A stretch of 64,000 nt of DNA from DASREM01 sp035652095 (GCA_035652095.1 DASREM010000038.1:136958-200957); one strand, 5' to 3'; shown: positions 16,957 through 25,451, numbered from the stretch's first letter. Made by a program: numbers and translations. Notes: a model not told the origin generated them from the letters alone.

Positions 16957-18081
16957 TTATTTCACTTCCTGAGTGACGATATGCACGTCTACCGCCGGTG
17001 CATCTCTGAGGAATTTGTGGATCGCAGAAAGGTAAAAGTATTTTCGCCAACCGGTCTGCGCGGATCGGCCAAAGACAACCTGGGTGATGTGCCTTTCGCG
17101 CACGAGTTTGGCGACAGCTTCCGCGACATTTCTGCCCGTGGTTCGAATAATCTGGGCGCCGACATCTTGTGCGAATTTCACGTTCTGTTCCAGGGACCTG
17201 CGATCGGCGGGATCGTTATCGCGACCGATATCTACATAGATGACGAACAACTCCGCATCAATGCGTTGCGCCATCCTCGCGGCCCGGGCGATCAGGTACT
17301 GGGCAGCGGGGCTGGAACTGACGCATACGGCGATGCGCTCGCGCACCCCGACCGGTTTCTTGCCTTCTTCTTTTTCCAGGTACGATTCCAGGCTGCGGTC
17401 CACGGCGCGGGTGACTTGCTGCAGGGCCAATTCACGTAACGCGAGCAGATTGCCCGGACGGAAGAAGTGTCCTAACGCGCGCTCCGCCCGGTCGACCGGG
17501 TAGATGTCTCCGCGCCGCATGCGGGTCTGCAGCGCTTCCGGGGTCAGGTCTACAAGCACGATCTCGGTGACGCGCTGCAGCACCCAATCAGGGACCGTCT
17601 CTCGCACCTGCACGCCGGTAATGCGGTAAATCATGGGCACCAGGCTCTCCACGTGCTGCACGTTCATGGTGGAGAGAACGTCGATGTTCGCGTCCAGCAA
17701 GTCCATGACGTCCTGATAGCGCTTGGCATTTTTGGTGCCCTCGATGTTGGTGTGGGCAAGTTCGTCGACCAGCACGACCTGGGGTTTGCGCGCGAGAATC
17801 GCCTCCACATCCATCTCTGCGAAGGAGGCGCCTTTGTAGTCCATGATGCGGCGGGGAATGGCCTCCAATTTCGAGGCCAGCTCTGCTATGCCTTTGCGGC
17901 CGTGAGTTTCAACGTAACCGATCAGGACATCTTCGCCGCGGCTGTTGCGCCGGATGCCCTCGCTAAGCATGTTGAACGTCTTTCCCACACCGGGCGCATA
18001 ACCAAGGAAGAGCTTGAAAATCCCTTTCTTCTTCTGTTGGACCTCGGTCTCCTCGAGCCATTGCTCGGGTGTCTTTGCCAT
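16957..18081 (-). CDS. kdpD: KdpD N-terminal half (KdpD ATPase-like and universal-stress domains), no kinase
   Basis: The protein stops at 374 residues, whereas full KdpD is about 900. It contains the KdpD domain with Walker A GYAPGVGKT (27-35), Walker B-like VVLVDELAHTN, and a C-terminal universal-stress-protein domain from about residue 245 (RIAVCVSSSPAAQYLIARAA). The membrane segments and the histidine kinase are absent. They are found in the divergently transcribed gene just upstream. It has a good AGGAG before the ATG. It forms an operon with the KdpE-like gene. By family this half senses cytoplasmic K+ and nucleotide state and modulates the kinase. Confidence 0.9.
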   Translation of the reverse strand: MAKTPEQWLEETEVQQKKKGIFKLFLGYAPGVGKTFNMLSEGIRRNSRGEDVLIGYVETHGRKGIAELASKLEAIPRRIMDYKGASFAEMDVEAILARKPQVVLVDELAHTNIEGTKNAKRYQDVMDLLDANIDVLSTMNVQHVESLVPMIYRITGVQVRETVPDWVLQRVTEIVLVDLTPEALQTRMRRGDIYPVDRAERALGHFFRPGNLLALRELALQQVTRAVDRSLESYLEKEEGKKPVGVRERIAVCVSSSPAAQYLIARAARMAQRIDAELFVIYVDIGRDNDPADRRSLEQNVKFAQDVGAQIIRTTGRNVAEAVAKLVRERHITQVVFGRSAQTGWRKYFYLSAIHKFLRDAPAVDVHIVTQEVK

Positions 18082-18121
18082 GCTCGACTTTCTCCTGCAA
18101 TCGCGCGCCGTCGGGATCAGC

Positions 18122-18127
18122 TACAAT
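18122..18127 (+). promoter_or_regulatory. Candidate -10 element (TACAAT) immediately before the kinase start
   Basis: TACAAT lies seven bases before the GTG at 18135, which would put the transcript start at or next to the start codon. There is no clear Shine-Dalgarno for this gene, so a leaderless message is possible. No convincing -35 box is seen. The gap between the two divergent kdpD halves is only 53 bases. Confidence 0.35.
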
Positions 18128-18134
18128 CTGCCAC

Positions 18135-19577
18135 GTGAAGCACGCAGGTGACAATCCGATATTACGCTTCGCCATGGCGACGGCGGTGGTTTGCGCGATT
18201 GTTCTGGTTTATTTCCGATGGATTCACGTGAATCCCACCACCGTCGGGTTTACCTTGCTGCTGGCGATCCTGGTGGTGTCGGCGGCGTGGGGCCTTCGCT
18301 ATGCCATCCTGATGGCGTTCCTGTCCGCGGCCGCGTACAACTACTTCTTCTTTCCGCCGATCATGCGGTTTACGATTGCCGACCTGCAGAACTGGGTGGC
18401 CCTGTTTACCTTCCTCACGACCGCGGTCATTGCCAGCCAGCTCTCGGAGAGAGCGCGGCGCGAGGCGGTGGAATCGAATCAACGGCGGCACGAGGTAGAG
18501 CGCCTTTACGCTTTCAGCCAGCAGTTGCTGGTCGCGGAAAACGTGTTTGAACTGCTCAACATGATCCCACGCTATATCGTCGACACCTTCGGGGTCAGCG
18601 GGGCCGCGGTGTTCCTGGAGGCAAAGAACGAAACTTACTATCTTGATCCCGACAGCCAGTCCAAGTTTCCCACCGAGCAGCTTCGAGGCATTAACGAGCG
18701 TGGTGAGCCGGTGCTCGACCGTGAGCATGGCGTCTGCTTCATGCCCCTGCGGATGGGAGTGCGGTCGGTGGGAAGCATCGGGTTGGCCAACTGTGATCTT
18801 TCGCGGGAAAGCCTGGAAGCGGTGGGAAGCCTGACGGCGATCGCGATTGAACGCGCCAGCGCGGTGGAGAAGTTGACCAGGGCAGAAGCCGCGCGCGAGA
18901 GCGACCGGCTGCGCTCGGTTCTGCTGGATTCGGTGACTCACGAATTTCGTACTCCGCTCACTGCCATCAAGGCCTCGGCGGAGACCCTTTTGTCTGGGGT
19001 GGAACTGGATTCTCCCCAAAGCAAAGATTTGCTGGCGGTGATCAACGAAGAGTGCGACCGCCTGAACCGGCTGATCGGGGAGGCCGCCGAGGTGGCGCAG
19101 CTGGATGCTCATCAACTGGAGCTGCATTTCGCGCTGCACCAGATCGCCGAAGCCATCGAAGCTGCCCTGGTGAAGCTGCAGCCAGCGCTGCAGCGCCATA
19201 CTGTGCAAACCAAGATCGCGGAGCATCTGCCTCCGGTTCGCATAGACGCGGAACGGATTACTGAGGTGCTGGTGCACCTGCTGGATAATGCCGCGAAATA
19301 CTCTCCGCCCGATTCGGTGATTCAGATCACCGCCGAACTCCGCCATAACGAGGTTGTGACTAGTGTCGCAGACCACGGGCCGGGTATTGATCAACTGGAA
19401 CAAGAGATGGTGTTCGAGAAATTCTTTCGCGGGCGGCATCAGCGAGCCAGCATCCAGGGAACGGGCATGGGCCTGGCCATCGCAAAAGCCATCGTTGAAC
19501 TGCACGGCGGAACGATTGGTGTCACCAGCCAGCTTGGACGAGGATCGGTGTTTTACTTCTCGCTGCCGGCGGCCTGA
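18135..19577 (+). CDS. KdpD C-terminal half: DUF4118 membrane sensor histidine kinase
   Basis: This 480-residue kinase starts with four membrane helices of the DUF4118/KdpD type (including ILMAFLSAAAYNYFFFPP), then a GAF-like region, then the kinase core. The H-box is VTHEFRTPLTAIKAS with His269, the N-box is LLDNAAKYSPP, the G1 box DHGPGID and the G2 box GTGMGLAIAKAI. It is exactly the part missing from the neighbouring KdpD N-terminal gene but is on the opposite strand. The GTG at 18135 was preferred because it precedes the first helix; ATG 18174 is an alternative. Partner by inference: the KdpE-like regulator. Confidence 0.88.
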   Translation: MKHAGDNPILRFAMATAVVCAIVLVYFRWIHVNPTTVGFTLLLAILVVSAAWGLRYAILMAFLSAAAYNYFFFPPIMRFTIADLQNWVALFTFLTTAVIASQLSERARREAVESNQRRHEVERLYAFSQQLLVAENVFELLNMIPRYIVDTFGVSGAAVFLEAKNETYYLDPDSQSKFPTEQLRGINERGEPVLDREHGVCFMPLRMGVRSVGSIGLANCDLSRESLEAVGSLTAIAIERASAVEKLTRAEAARESDRLRSVLLDSVTHEFRTPLTAIKASAETLLSGVELDSPQSKDLLAVINEECDRLNRLIGEAAEVAQLDAHQLELHFALHQIAEAIEAALVKLQPALQRHTVQTKIAEHLPPVRIDAERITEVLVHLLDNAAKYSPPDSVIQITAELRHNEVVTSVADHGPGIDQLEQEMVFEKFFRGRHQRASIQGTGMGLAIAKAIVELHGGTIGVTSQLGRGSVFYFSLPAA

Positions 19578-19708
19578 GAGATTGCGAGTCAACTTGTAAA
19601 CAGCTAAGAGAAGAAGGAGATTTGGCGGCGAAGAAAAGACTATTCCCAGGGTCTAACGTGTGCTATAGTCCCGCCCCACAGGGCGTGCGATTTGTCGTGA
19701 GTGTGCCA

Positions 19709-20935
19709 ATGCCAGCCCCTGACTCTGTAGCCTCATCCGTCGTTGTTCTGGGTTCGACCTTCTATACCGCTGCGCTTGAGAAACCTTTCGCCGATGTCTT
19801 GGCGAGAGCGGACCGGCCTTGTTCAGTGTTGTGCGTTCCATACAACCAGTTGCATACGTTCCTGCTCGATCCGGGTTCGCTCGTTGCAGCAGCGCAACCT
19901 GCTCAGGTGATCTTGCTGGTGCGAGTGGAAGATCTCATCCGCTTAGAACTGATGGCGCTTGCCAAAAGCGGCGCATTCGACCGCGAGACTTATGTGAGAA
20001 TTTTTCGCGAGCGCACTGAGCAGCTCATTGATGTGCTGGATCGCATATCGCGCATGCGGCTTATATTGCTGATCTGTCCATCCGGGCGCGGCGCCCACAG
20101 CGTGGATTTTCTGGACAACTACATCCGCGTCGCCGAGCATAAGATCGCGGCTACGATTCGTTCCCAGCAGCGCCACATCGTGCTTTCCTGGCCGGATTTC
20201 GAGAAAATGGCCCCCTCCAATCCTTTCAACGTTGCCGGCGATCGTCTGGGACATGTGCCGTTTACTCCCGAAGGACTCGAGGCTCTGACGGCATTCCTGG
20301 TTGCGCAGCTCGATCGGTTGCCGGCTACGCGTGTCATCAGCCGTGACAGCCCCGGCAGCGGACTTGATCTGCAGAAGTTTTTGGGCGCGCTTCAACTCGA
20401 GATTGCCGCCGCACCCATGAACGGTCTTGACGAGCAGCCAACGCTTGACCTCGTTCGCCATACCACACATTTCATAAATCTTCCCGATCGCAAATGGACC
20501 CGTGAGAACCTGCGTCTTCTGGGGGACGGGAACGCGGCTACCGAGACCTGGGTGCTGCGGGTACGGGACCGTTTTGGTGACTACGGAATCTCGGGCGCGA
20601 TCAGCCTTGCGGTTCACTCTGAAGTGATGCATACCGGGCTTTTGTTTCTTACCTGTCCCGTGCTCGGCAAGCAGGTTGAGCATGCTTTTCTTCGTTGGAT
20701 CGCAGACTTGGCTCGGCAACGGCACGCCAAGTTGATTTCCGTCCCTTATGTGAAGGGTCGTGACAATGACGTCCTATATAACTTCCTAGCCAAGTTCAGC
20801 GACGACCATTCTCTTCACGGAAATAGCGCGTCATTCCAAATACCCTTGCCTGGGCTCGCAAGCCGGATTCTGAAAGAAGCGCCAAATCCGTCTGCGGTTT
20901 CAAGCATTGGTACAAAGGCGCAGGCAGCAGCGTGA
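19709..20935 (+). CDS. FkbH-like protein lacking the HAD phosphatase domain
   Basis: The protein has about 408 residues (437 if a TTG at 19622 with close AAGGAG is used; the start is uncertain). The N-terminal half resembles the SGNH-like leader of FkbH proteins (VLGSTFYTAALEKPF, VPYNQLHTFLLDPGSL, RVEDLIRLEL). The C-terminal half resembles the GNAT-like end (HTTHFINLPDRKWT, VLRVRDRFGDYGISGAI, LLFLTCPVLGKQVEHAFL). The HAD-IIIC domain that normally sits between them, with its DxDxT motif, is absent. FkbH enzymes load glyceryl units onto carrier proteins; without HAD this protein probably does something else, perhaps acyl transfer on the adjacent ACP. First gene of the five-gene cassette. Confidence 0.7.
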   Translation: MPAPDSVASSVVVLGSTFYTAALEKPFADVLARADRPCSVLCVPYNQLHTFLLDPGSLVAAAQPAQVILLVRVEDLIRLELMALAKSGAFDRETYVRIFRERTEQLIDVLDRISRMRLILLICPSGRGAHSVDFLDNYIRVAEHKIAATIRSQQRHIVLSWPDFEKMAPSNPFNVAGDRLGHVPFTPEGLEALTAFLVAQLDRLPATRVISRDSPGSGLDLQKFLGALQLEIAAAPMNGLDEQPTLDLVRHTTHFINLPDRKWTRENLRLLGDGNAATETWVLRVRDRFGDYGISGAISLAVHSEVMHTGLLFLTCPVLGKQVEHAFLRWIADLARQRHAKLISVPYVKGRDNDVLYNFLAKFSDDHSLHGNSASFQIPLPGLASRILKEAPNPSAVSSIGTKAQAAA

Positions 20936-20950
20936 GCGGAGTGCTTGCGA

Positions 20951-21193
20951 ATGATGTTGACGATTCAGGATGCAATTCGGGGCTACATCTATCAGCGTTA
21001 TCCGGCCGTGAAGGCGAAGGGTCTATCCAATGAAGATACGCTCACAGGTGTTTTGGATTCGTTAGCCGTTCTGGGCCTGGTCGGATTCATAGAACCGGAA
21101 TTCTCCATCCAGCTGAGTCCTTCAGATTTGACCGACGAAAATTTCGAAACGATCACATCCATTGCCAGGCTGGTGGATCGACTCAAAGAATAA
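20951..21193 (+). CDS. Acyl carrier protein
   Basis: This 80-residue acidic helical protein has the phosphopantetheine attachment serine in VLDSLAVLGLV (Ser37 from the ATG at 20951). The helix layout (ITSIARLVDRLKE at the end) is typical of stand-alone carrier proteins. GGAG lies about 10 bases before the ATG; a TTG two codons upstream is also possible. It lies 15 bases after the FkbH-like gene and 20 bases before the AMP-ligase, so it is likely the carrier on which this cassette's substrate is held. It is not the fatty-acid-synthesis ACP, judging by sequence and context. Confidence 0.85.
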   Translation: MMLTIQDAIRGYIYQRYPAVKAKGLSNEDTLTGVLDSLAVLGLVGFIEPEFSIQLSPSDLTDENFETITSIARLVDRLKE

Positions 21194-21213
21194 ACAGTTG
21201 CGGTACGGGCACC

Positions 21214-22797
21214 ATGAACCAGCCTTACCTCCTCCAACACTTGCTCGAACAAGCGGCCATGCGTGCTCCGGCGGCGGAGGCAGTGGTCGACCTTGCCGGC
21301 GAGCGGCGCTCCTTTAACTATGAAACGCTGTACCGGACGGCCAGAAGCTGTGCCTCGGTCCTACAGCAGCAAGGCCTTGAGCGCCTTGACCGGGTGGCTG
21401 TCTTCTTGCCAAAGTCGGCGGAGGAAGCAGCCGCAATCTTCGCAGCTACCATGGCCGGAGGTGTGTTTGTAAGCGTGAACACGGCCCTTCTGGCTCCTCA
21501 AGTGGCCCACATCCTCGCCGATTGCGGCGTGAAATACCTGGTTACCTCCAGGCAGGGGTGGCAAAAAATCTGCGGTGAAGTCACAAACGTAAGATCTTTA
21601 CGTTGTCTGCTGTTGCTGGACGATCATCGCCACGAGATTGATGCCATCGACGCGGTGGCTAATGTCTTTCGACAGGATGGTGAGTTGCGCTCTTCAACCG
21701 CCATAGGGGAGGACTTGGCGGGGATTCTGTACACGTCGGGCTCAACCGGCAAGCCGCGTGGGGTGATGCTTTCTCACCGCAATCTTCTGGCAGGTGCGCG
21801 CATTGTTTCTACCTATCTTGAGCTCAGCTCGGCAGACCGCCTTCTATCTGTGGTTCCGTTCAGCTTCGACTACGGACTGAACCAGTTATTGACCACGGTA
21901 CAGTACAACGCGGCCATCGTGTTGCTGCATTTCCGCTTTCCCTTCGAGATCGTTCGTGCACTTAAAGAAGAGTCCATTACTGGCTTCGCCGGTGTGCCTC
22001 TGATCTGGGCAGGCCTGATTCACCATATGTCAGGCTTGCGCGAAACGACGCTGACAACCCTTCGCTACATCACGAACACTGGTGGATGTGTGCCCACCTC
22101 GACCGTACGAACTCTCAGGGAACTGCTGCCGAACGTGCAGATTGTTTTGATGTACGGTTTAACCGAGGCATTTCGCTCCACTTACTTGCCGCCCGCAGAA
22201 GTGGATCGGCGACCTAACTCGATCGGCAAAGCGATTCCTGAAACCGAGATCCTGGTGATTGGCCCTGATGGAAAACCATGCCAGCCAGGCGAGGTGGGAA
22301 CGCTCGTCCACCGTGGGCCCACCGTGTCGCTGGGTTACTGGGGAAAGCCAGAGTTGACCAGCGAGGTCATTCGCCCCCACCCGTTGATTCCTCTGGATCA
22401 AGGAGGAGGAATGGTGTGTTATTCCGGGGACTTAGTTAAAACGGACGACGAGGGATTTATTTACTACATCGCGCGTGCCGATGGGCAGATTAAGAGCCAG
22501 GGGTATCGAATCAGCCCGGCAGAAGTGGAAGAAGCGCTGATGGAGGGAGGCGAACTCTCCGCCGCGGCCGTGATCGGTTTGCCCGCGGCCGAAGCGGGGG
22601 AGAACGTTCATGCGATTGTTGTGCCCATCTCGTCCGCGGCTTTGAATGCGGATCAAATCCTGGGCCGCTGTGCGGTTCGCCTGCCGTCCTACATGGTTCC
22701 AAAGAGCATCGAGGTCGTGAATTCGCTGCCGAAGACACCAAATGGCAAAATTGACTACAAATCTTTGCGTGCCGCGCGAGTGAGGCAAGACCAGTGA
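21214..22797 (+). CDS. AMP-forming acyl/aminoacyl ligase (adenylation enzyme)
   Basis: This 527-residue ANL-superfamily enzyme has the phosphate-binding loop YTSGSTGKPRG (about 173-183), the YGLTEAFRSTYLP motif, YSGDLVKTDDEGF, the hinge DGQIKSQGYRISPAEVEE and the catalytic Lys in PNGKIDYKSL (about residue 512). It activates a carboxylic acid as its adenylate and would transfer it to the phosphopantetheine of the adjacent ACP. It resembles the exosortase-A-associated acyl-CoA ligase group. Its stop overlaps the next gene by four bases (GTGA), indicating one operon. The substrate is unknown. Confidence 0.88.
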   Translation: MNQPYLLQHLLEQAAMRAPAAEAVVDLAGERRSFNYETLYRTARSCASVLQQQGLERLDRVAVFLPKSAEEAAAIFAATMAGGVFVSVNTALLAPQVAHILADCGVKYLVTSRQGWQKICGEVTNVRSLRCLLLLDDHRHEIDAIDAVANVFRQDGELRSSTAIGEDLAGILYTSGSTGKPRGVMLSHRNLLAGARIVSTYLELSSADRLLSVVPFSFDYGLNQLLTTVQYNAAIVLLHFRFPFEIVRALKEESITGFAGVPLIWAGLIHHMSGLRETTLTTLRYITNTGGCVPTSTVRTLRELLPNVQIVLMYGLTEAFRSTYLPPAEVDRRPNSIGKAIPETEILVIGPDGKPCQPGEVGTLVHRGPTVSLGYWGKPELTSEVIRPHPLIPLDQGGGMVCYSGDLVKTDDEGFIYYIARADGQIKSQGYRISPAEVEEALMEGGELSAAAVIGLPAAEAGENVHAIVVPISSAALNADQILGRCAVRLPSYMVPKSIEVVNSLPKTPNGKIDYKSLRAARVRQDQ

Positions 22798-24167
22798 GCA
22801 GAGCCAACAGTTCGAACGGTGATCTCACCAGTCGTCTAGCCACTCTGCTGTTGCAGCGTCACGACGGCAAAGCTCTGTTGCAGGGGATTTCTTTCGAGCA
22901 CCTCGCACATCAAGTCGACACCCCCTTTTATGTGTATGACGAAAACGTGATGCTGCGGCAGCTTCAACTGCTCAGACGCACGTTGCCGGAACAAGTCGAG
23001 ATTTACTACTCGGTGAAGGCGAACCCCCACGTCAGGGTGATCGAGAGTTTCGTCGGGCAAGGATGCGGCTGCGAAATCGCCTCCGGCGGAGAGTATGTGC
23101 TGGCAAAACGCGCGGGGGCGCATGCAGGCCGCATTGTCTTTTCTGGGCCCGGCAAAGGTGAGGATGAACTCACCTTCGTGATCTCGCAAGGTATCGGCGA
23201 GGTCCACGTGGAGAGTTTTGAGGAGATTGAGACCATCGAGCGCATCGGAGACTCTCTCAGTAAATCCGTAGCCGTGTCGCTTCGCATCAACCCCGGCGCA
23301 GGCTCAGGCGCCGGATTATTGATGGGTGGTCAAGCAACAGCGTTTGGCTTTGAGGAAGAATCGCTGGCAAAAGTTCTTGTGGCAATTCGCGGTTGCGGGC
23401 GTCTGAACCTTAGCGGAATCCATCTCTACGTCGGAACACAGATCCTGGATGCCGATTCGTTGCTATCGCATTGGAAGCACGCGGTTCAACTTGCAGCCCA
23501 GGTTTCGGATCTCAGCCATAAGCCCGTTTCCACCATAGATTTTGGCGGCGGTCTTGGAATCCCTTACTTCGCCCATGAAAAGGAGCTGGATCTGAATGCA
23601 GTGAGGCAGGGGGCGACTGAGATTCTCGAAGAAGCAACGCGGGACAGCCGATTAGCGGACTCTCAGTTCATAGTGGAACCCGGCCGCTTCCTTGTTGGCC
23701 CTGCGGGAATCTATGTAGCGTCCGTGAGATCGGTAAAACAATGCCGTGGCGACACATTCGTCGTTCTTGATGGCGGGATGAACCATCATCTTGCGGCTTC
23801 CGGAAACCTGGGACAAGTTTTGCGACGGGACTATCCCATCGTGAATCTGAGCCGGAACCACGGACCATCTGACGAACCGGTCACGCTTGTGGGGCCTCTG
23901 TGCACCCCGATCGACACGCTGGGCCGAAGAGTCACGTTGCCTCGCCCCAAGCCTGGAGACCTGATAGGCATATTGCAGTCCGGCGCATACGGGCTGACCG
24001 CGAGTCCAGCGAGGTTTCTGAGCCACCCGACTCCAGCTGAGGTGATGTTGCGAGATGGGGACTGCGAGGTCATAACGCCTCGCGGCGAACCTTTCAGAAA
24101 AGTACATCCCGTGACCGGCAATGGAACTGGCGATCCGGGCGCGCGCTTCGAAAAAGAAGTTCATTGA
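22794..24167 (+). CDS. PLP-dependent decarboxylase (fold III, LysA-like)
   Basis: This 457-residue fold-type III enzyme has the PLP lysine in YYSVKANPH (Lys75), the glycine-rich phosphate site DFGGGLGIPYF, EPGRFLVGPAG, and the catalytic cysteine block GPLCTPIDTLG. It is related to diaminopimelate and ornithine/arginine decarboxylases but closer in context to the exosortase-associated subgroup found next to AMP-ligases and ACPs. It probably decarboxylates an amino acid either before or after activation. The GTG start overlaps the ligase stop. Its neighbours suggest specialised metabolism and not lysine synthesis: no other lysine genes are present. Confidence 0.85.
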   Translation: MSRANSSNGDLTSRLATLLLQRHDGKALLQGISFEHLAHQVDTPFYVYDENVMLRQLQLLRRTLPEQVEIYYSVKANPHVRVIESFVGQGCGCEIASGGEYVLAKRAGAHAGRIVFSGPGKGEDELTFVISQGIGEVHVESFEEIETIERIGDSLSKSVAVSLRINPGAGSGAGLLMGGQATAFGFEEESLAKVLVAIRGCGRLNLSGIHLYVGTQILDADSLLSHWKHAVQLAAQVSDLSHKPVSTIDFGGGLGIPYFAHEKELDLNAVRQGATEILEEATRDSRLADSQFIVEPGRFLVGPAGIYVASVRSVKQCRGDTFVVLDGGMNHHLAASGNLGQVLRRDYPIVNLSRNHGPSDEPVTLVGPLCTPIDTLGRRVTLPRPKPGDLIGILQSGAYGLTASPARFLSHPTPAEVMLRDGDCEVITPRGEPFRKVHPVTGNGTGDPGARFEKEVH

Positions 24168-24176
24168 GGTGAAGAG

Positions 24177-25163
24177 TTGATCAAACCGACTTCAGTCACC
24201 GCGGAACGTGTCCCACGGGTTGCAGATCTGACAGTTGAGACGTTTCTGTCTGAGTACCTCATGAAGAATCGTCCGGTGATCGTGACCGGCGCGATGAGCG
24301 ATTGGAAGGCCCTGACAAAGTGGGAGCCGACTCACTTAGAAGAGCGGTTCGGCAACGAACGCGTTCAGGTGTACGGTGACTTGTTCCGATTATTCGACAT
24401 TACAACCTTGTCAGAGTACTTACGAAAATATTTTGGGCAAAATGAGGAATCGGGCAGGAACGGTTCAGTGCCGTACGTGCGTTGGTACTCTCATCTTGTC
24501 GCGGATGATCGCGTACCGTGGGCCGATGAGATTTTCACGCAGATAGCGGAGGACTGGTCGCGTCCCGCGTTTTTTCCTGCGGACTCGTTCGTTCTGCCAT
24601 TCTGCCCGCCTTGGGCCATGATCGATCCCGTTCGAAACTGGTTTCCTGCTCGAGGCCTCTTCATTTCGGCGCGCGGAGCGCGGACGCGGCTGCATGTTGA
24701 CCCCTGGTGCAGTGATGCATTGCTTTGCCAGATCTATGGCGAAAAAGACTTCCTGTTGTACGAACCGTCGCAAGGAGCATTCTTGGCGAAGCAAGGTCGA
24801 TTTGTAGATGTTGCGGCACCGGATTCACATGCGTTCCCGGAGTTCGGAAAAGCGCGTCCGACTGCGCAGGATACCTTGCGCGCCGGAGAAATGGTTCTCG
24901 TCCCGGCTGGCTGGTATCACCACTTTGACACTGTCAGCGACAGCATTTCTCTGACTTGGAATTTCGTGCATCTCTGCCGATTGCCAGAATTCCTCTCGTA
25001 CGTGTCTGCTGGACCGTCCGAGAACGAGGTCAAGCAATTGGCATACGCCTATTTCGAAGCACCGGGGAGACACATGATTGAAAACTCGACCTTCGTGTCC
25101 ACTTTATTAAAGGCACAGGAGTATCTCCAAGCAAGTTCTGGCATGGCAAGCGCGATACGGTAG
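24177..25163 (+). CDS. Cupin-8/JmjC-like Fe(II) oxygenase
   Basis: This 328-residue protein begins at a TTG at 24177 preceded by GAGGTGAAGAG. It matches the JmjC-type cupin_8 family: RPVIVTGAMSDWKALTKW near the N-terminus, the metal ligands His173 and Asp175 in TRLHVDPWCSD, and the second His (about 248) in PAGWYHHFDTVSDS. Such enzymes hydroxylate amino acid or peptide side chains with 2-oxoglutarate and oxygen. It is the last gene of the cassette, nine bases after the decarboxylase. A hydroxylation step on the carrier-bound or released product is inferred. Confidence 0.82.
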   Translation: MIKPTSVTAERVPRVADLTVETFLSEYLMKNRPVIVTGAMSDWKALTKWEPTHLEERFGNERVQVYGDLFRLFDITTLSEYLRKYFGQNEESGRNGSVPYVRWYSHLVADDRVPWADEIFTQIAEDWSRPAFFPADSFVLPFCPPWAMIDPVRNWFPARGLFISARGARTRLHVDPWCSDALLCQIYGEKDFLLYEPSQGAFLAKQGRFVDVAAPDSHAFPEFGKARPTAQDTLRAGEMVLVPAGWYHHFDTVSDSISLTWNFVHLCRLPEFLSYVSAGPSENEVKQLAYAYFEAPGRHMIENSTFVSTLLKAQEYLQASSGMASAIR

Positions 25164-25313
25164 GGGCGGTGTCCGGCGAGAATAGGGGCTATCGCTAGCT
25201 GTTGGCGATTCAATAAAGATGGATTTCTTGATTTGGGCGCTCCCGATGTTTCAGGGATGCGGGCACCGGACTCGAAACTTACTCGGACCTCAAAAGAAAT
25301 TGAGGGGAGGGAA

Positions 25314-25403
25314 TGGCGGAGAGGGTGGGATTTGAACCCACGATACCCGTTAAGGTATGTCCGCTTTCGAGGCGGATCGTTTCAACCACTCACGCACCTC
25401 TCC
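25314..25403 (-). tRNA. tRNA-Ser(CGA)
   Basis: A full class II tRNA folds on the minus strand. The acceptor stem pairs GGAGAGG with CCTCTCC, followed by G and an encoded CCA. The anticodon stem TCCGC/GCGGA carries the loop CTCGAAA with anticodon CGA (plus-strand bases 25367-25369). The long variable arm (ACATACC...GGGTATC) and the T-arm GTGGGTTCAAATCCCAC complete it. It reads UCG codons. Its 3' end faces the five-gene cassette. Confidence 0.96.
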
Positions 25404-25411
25404 GCGTGGTA

Positions 25412-25451
25412 CAGCATTCAGCACTTAGCACTCAGCATTCGGCACTCAGCC
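25412..25451. repeat. Degenerate 7-bp tandem repeat (CAGCAYT family)
   Basis: About 40 bases of imperfect CAGCATT/CAGCACT/TAGCACT units lie between tRNA-Ser and tadA. They belong to the same repeat family as the units at 5530-5571 and 27891-27918. Confidence 0.7.

Noticed and set aside
16957..18081. KdpD N-terminal gene as a pseudogene
   Set aside because: It ends cleanly after a complete USP domain, has a good ribosome site and is coupled to kdpE, and the missing half is encoded next to it.
18162..19592. A 476-codon minus-strand frame opposite the kinase
   Set aside because: It is a mirror of the kinase coding frame; the plus strand carries intact H, N and G boxes.
19615..19640. Possible att copy of the tRNA-Ser 3' end before the cassette (TTTGGCGGCGAAG)
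   Set aside because: Only six contiguous bases match the tRNA end, which is expected by chance.
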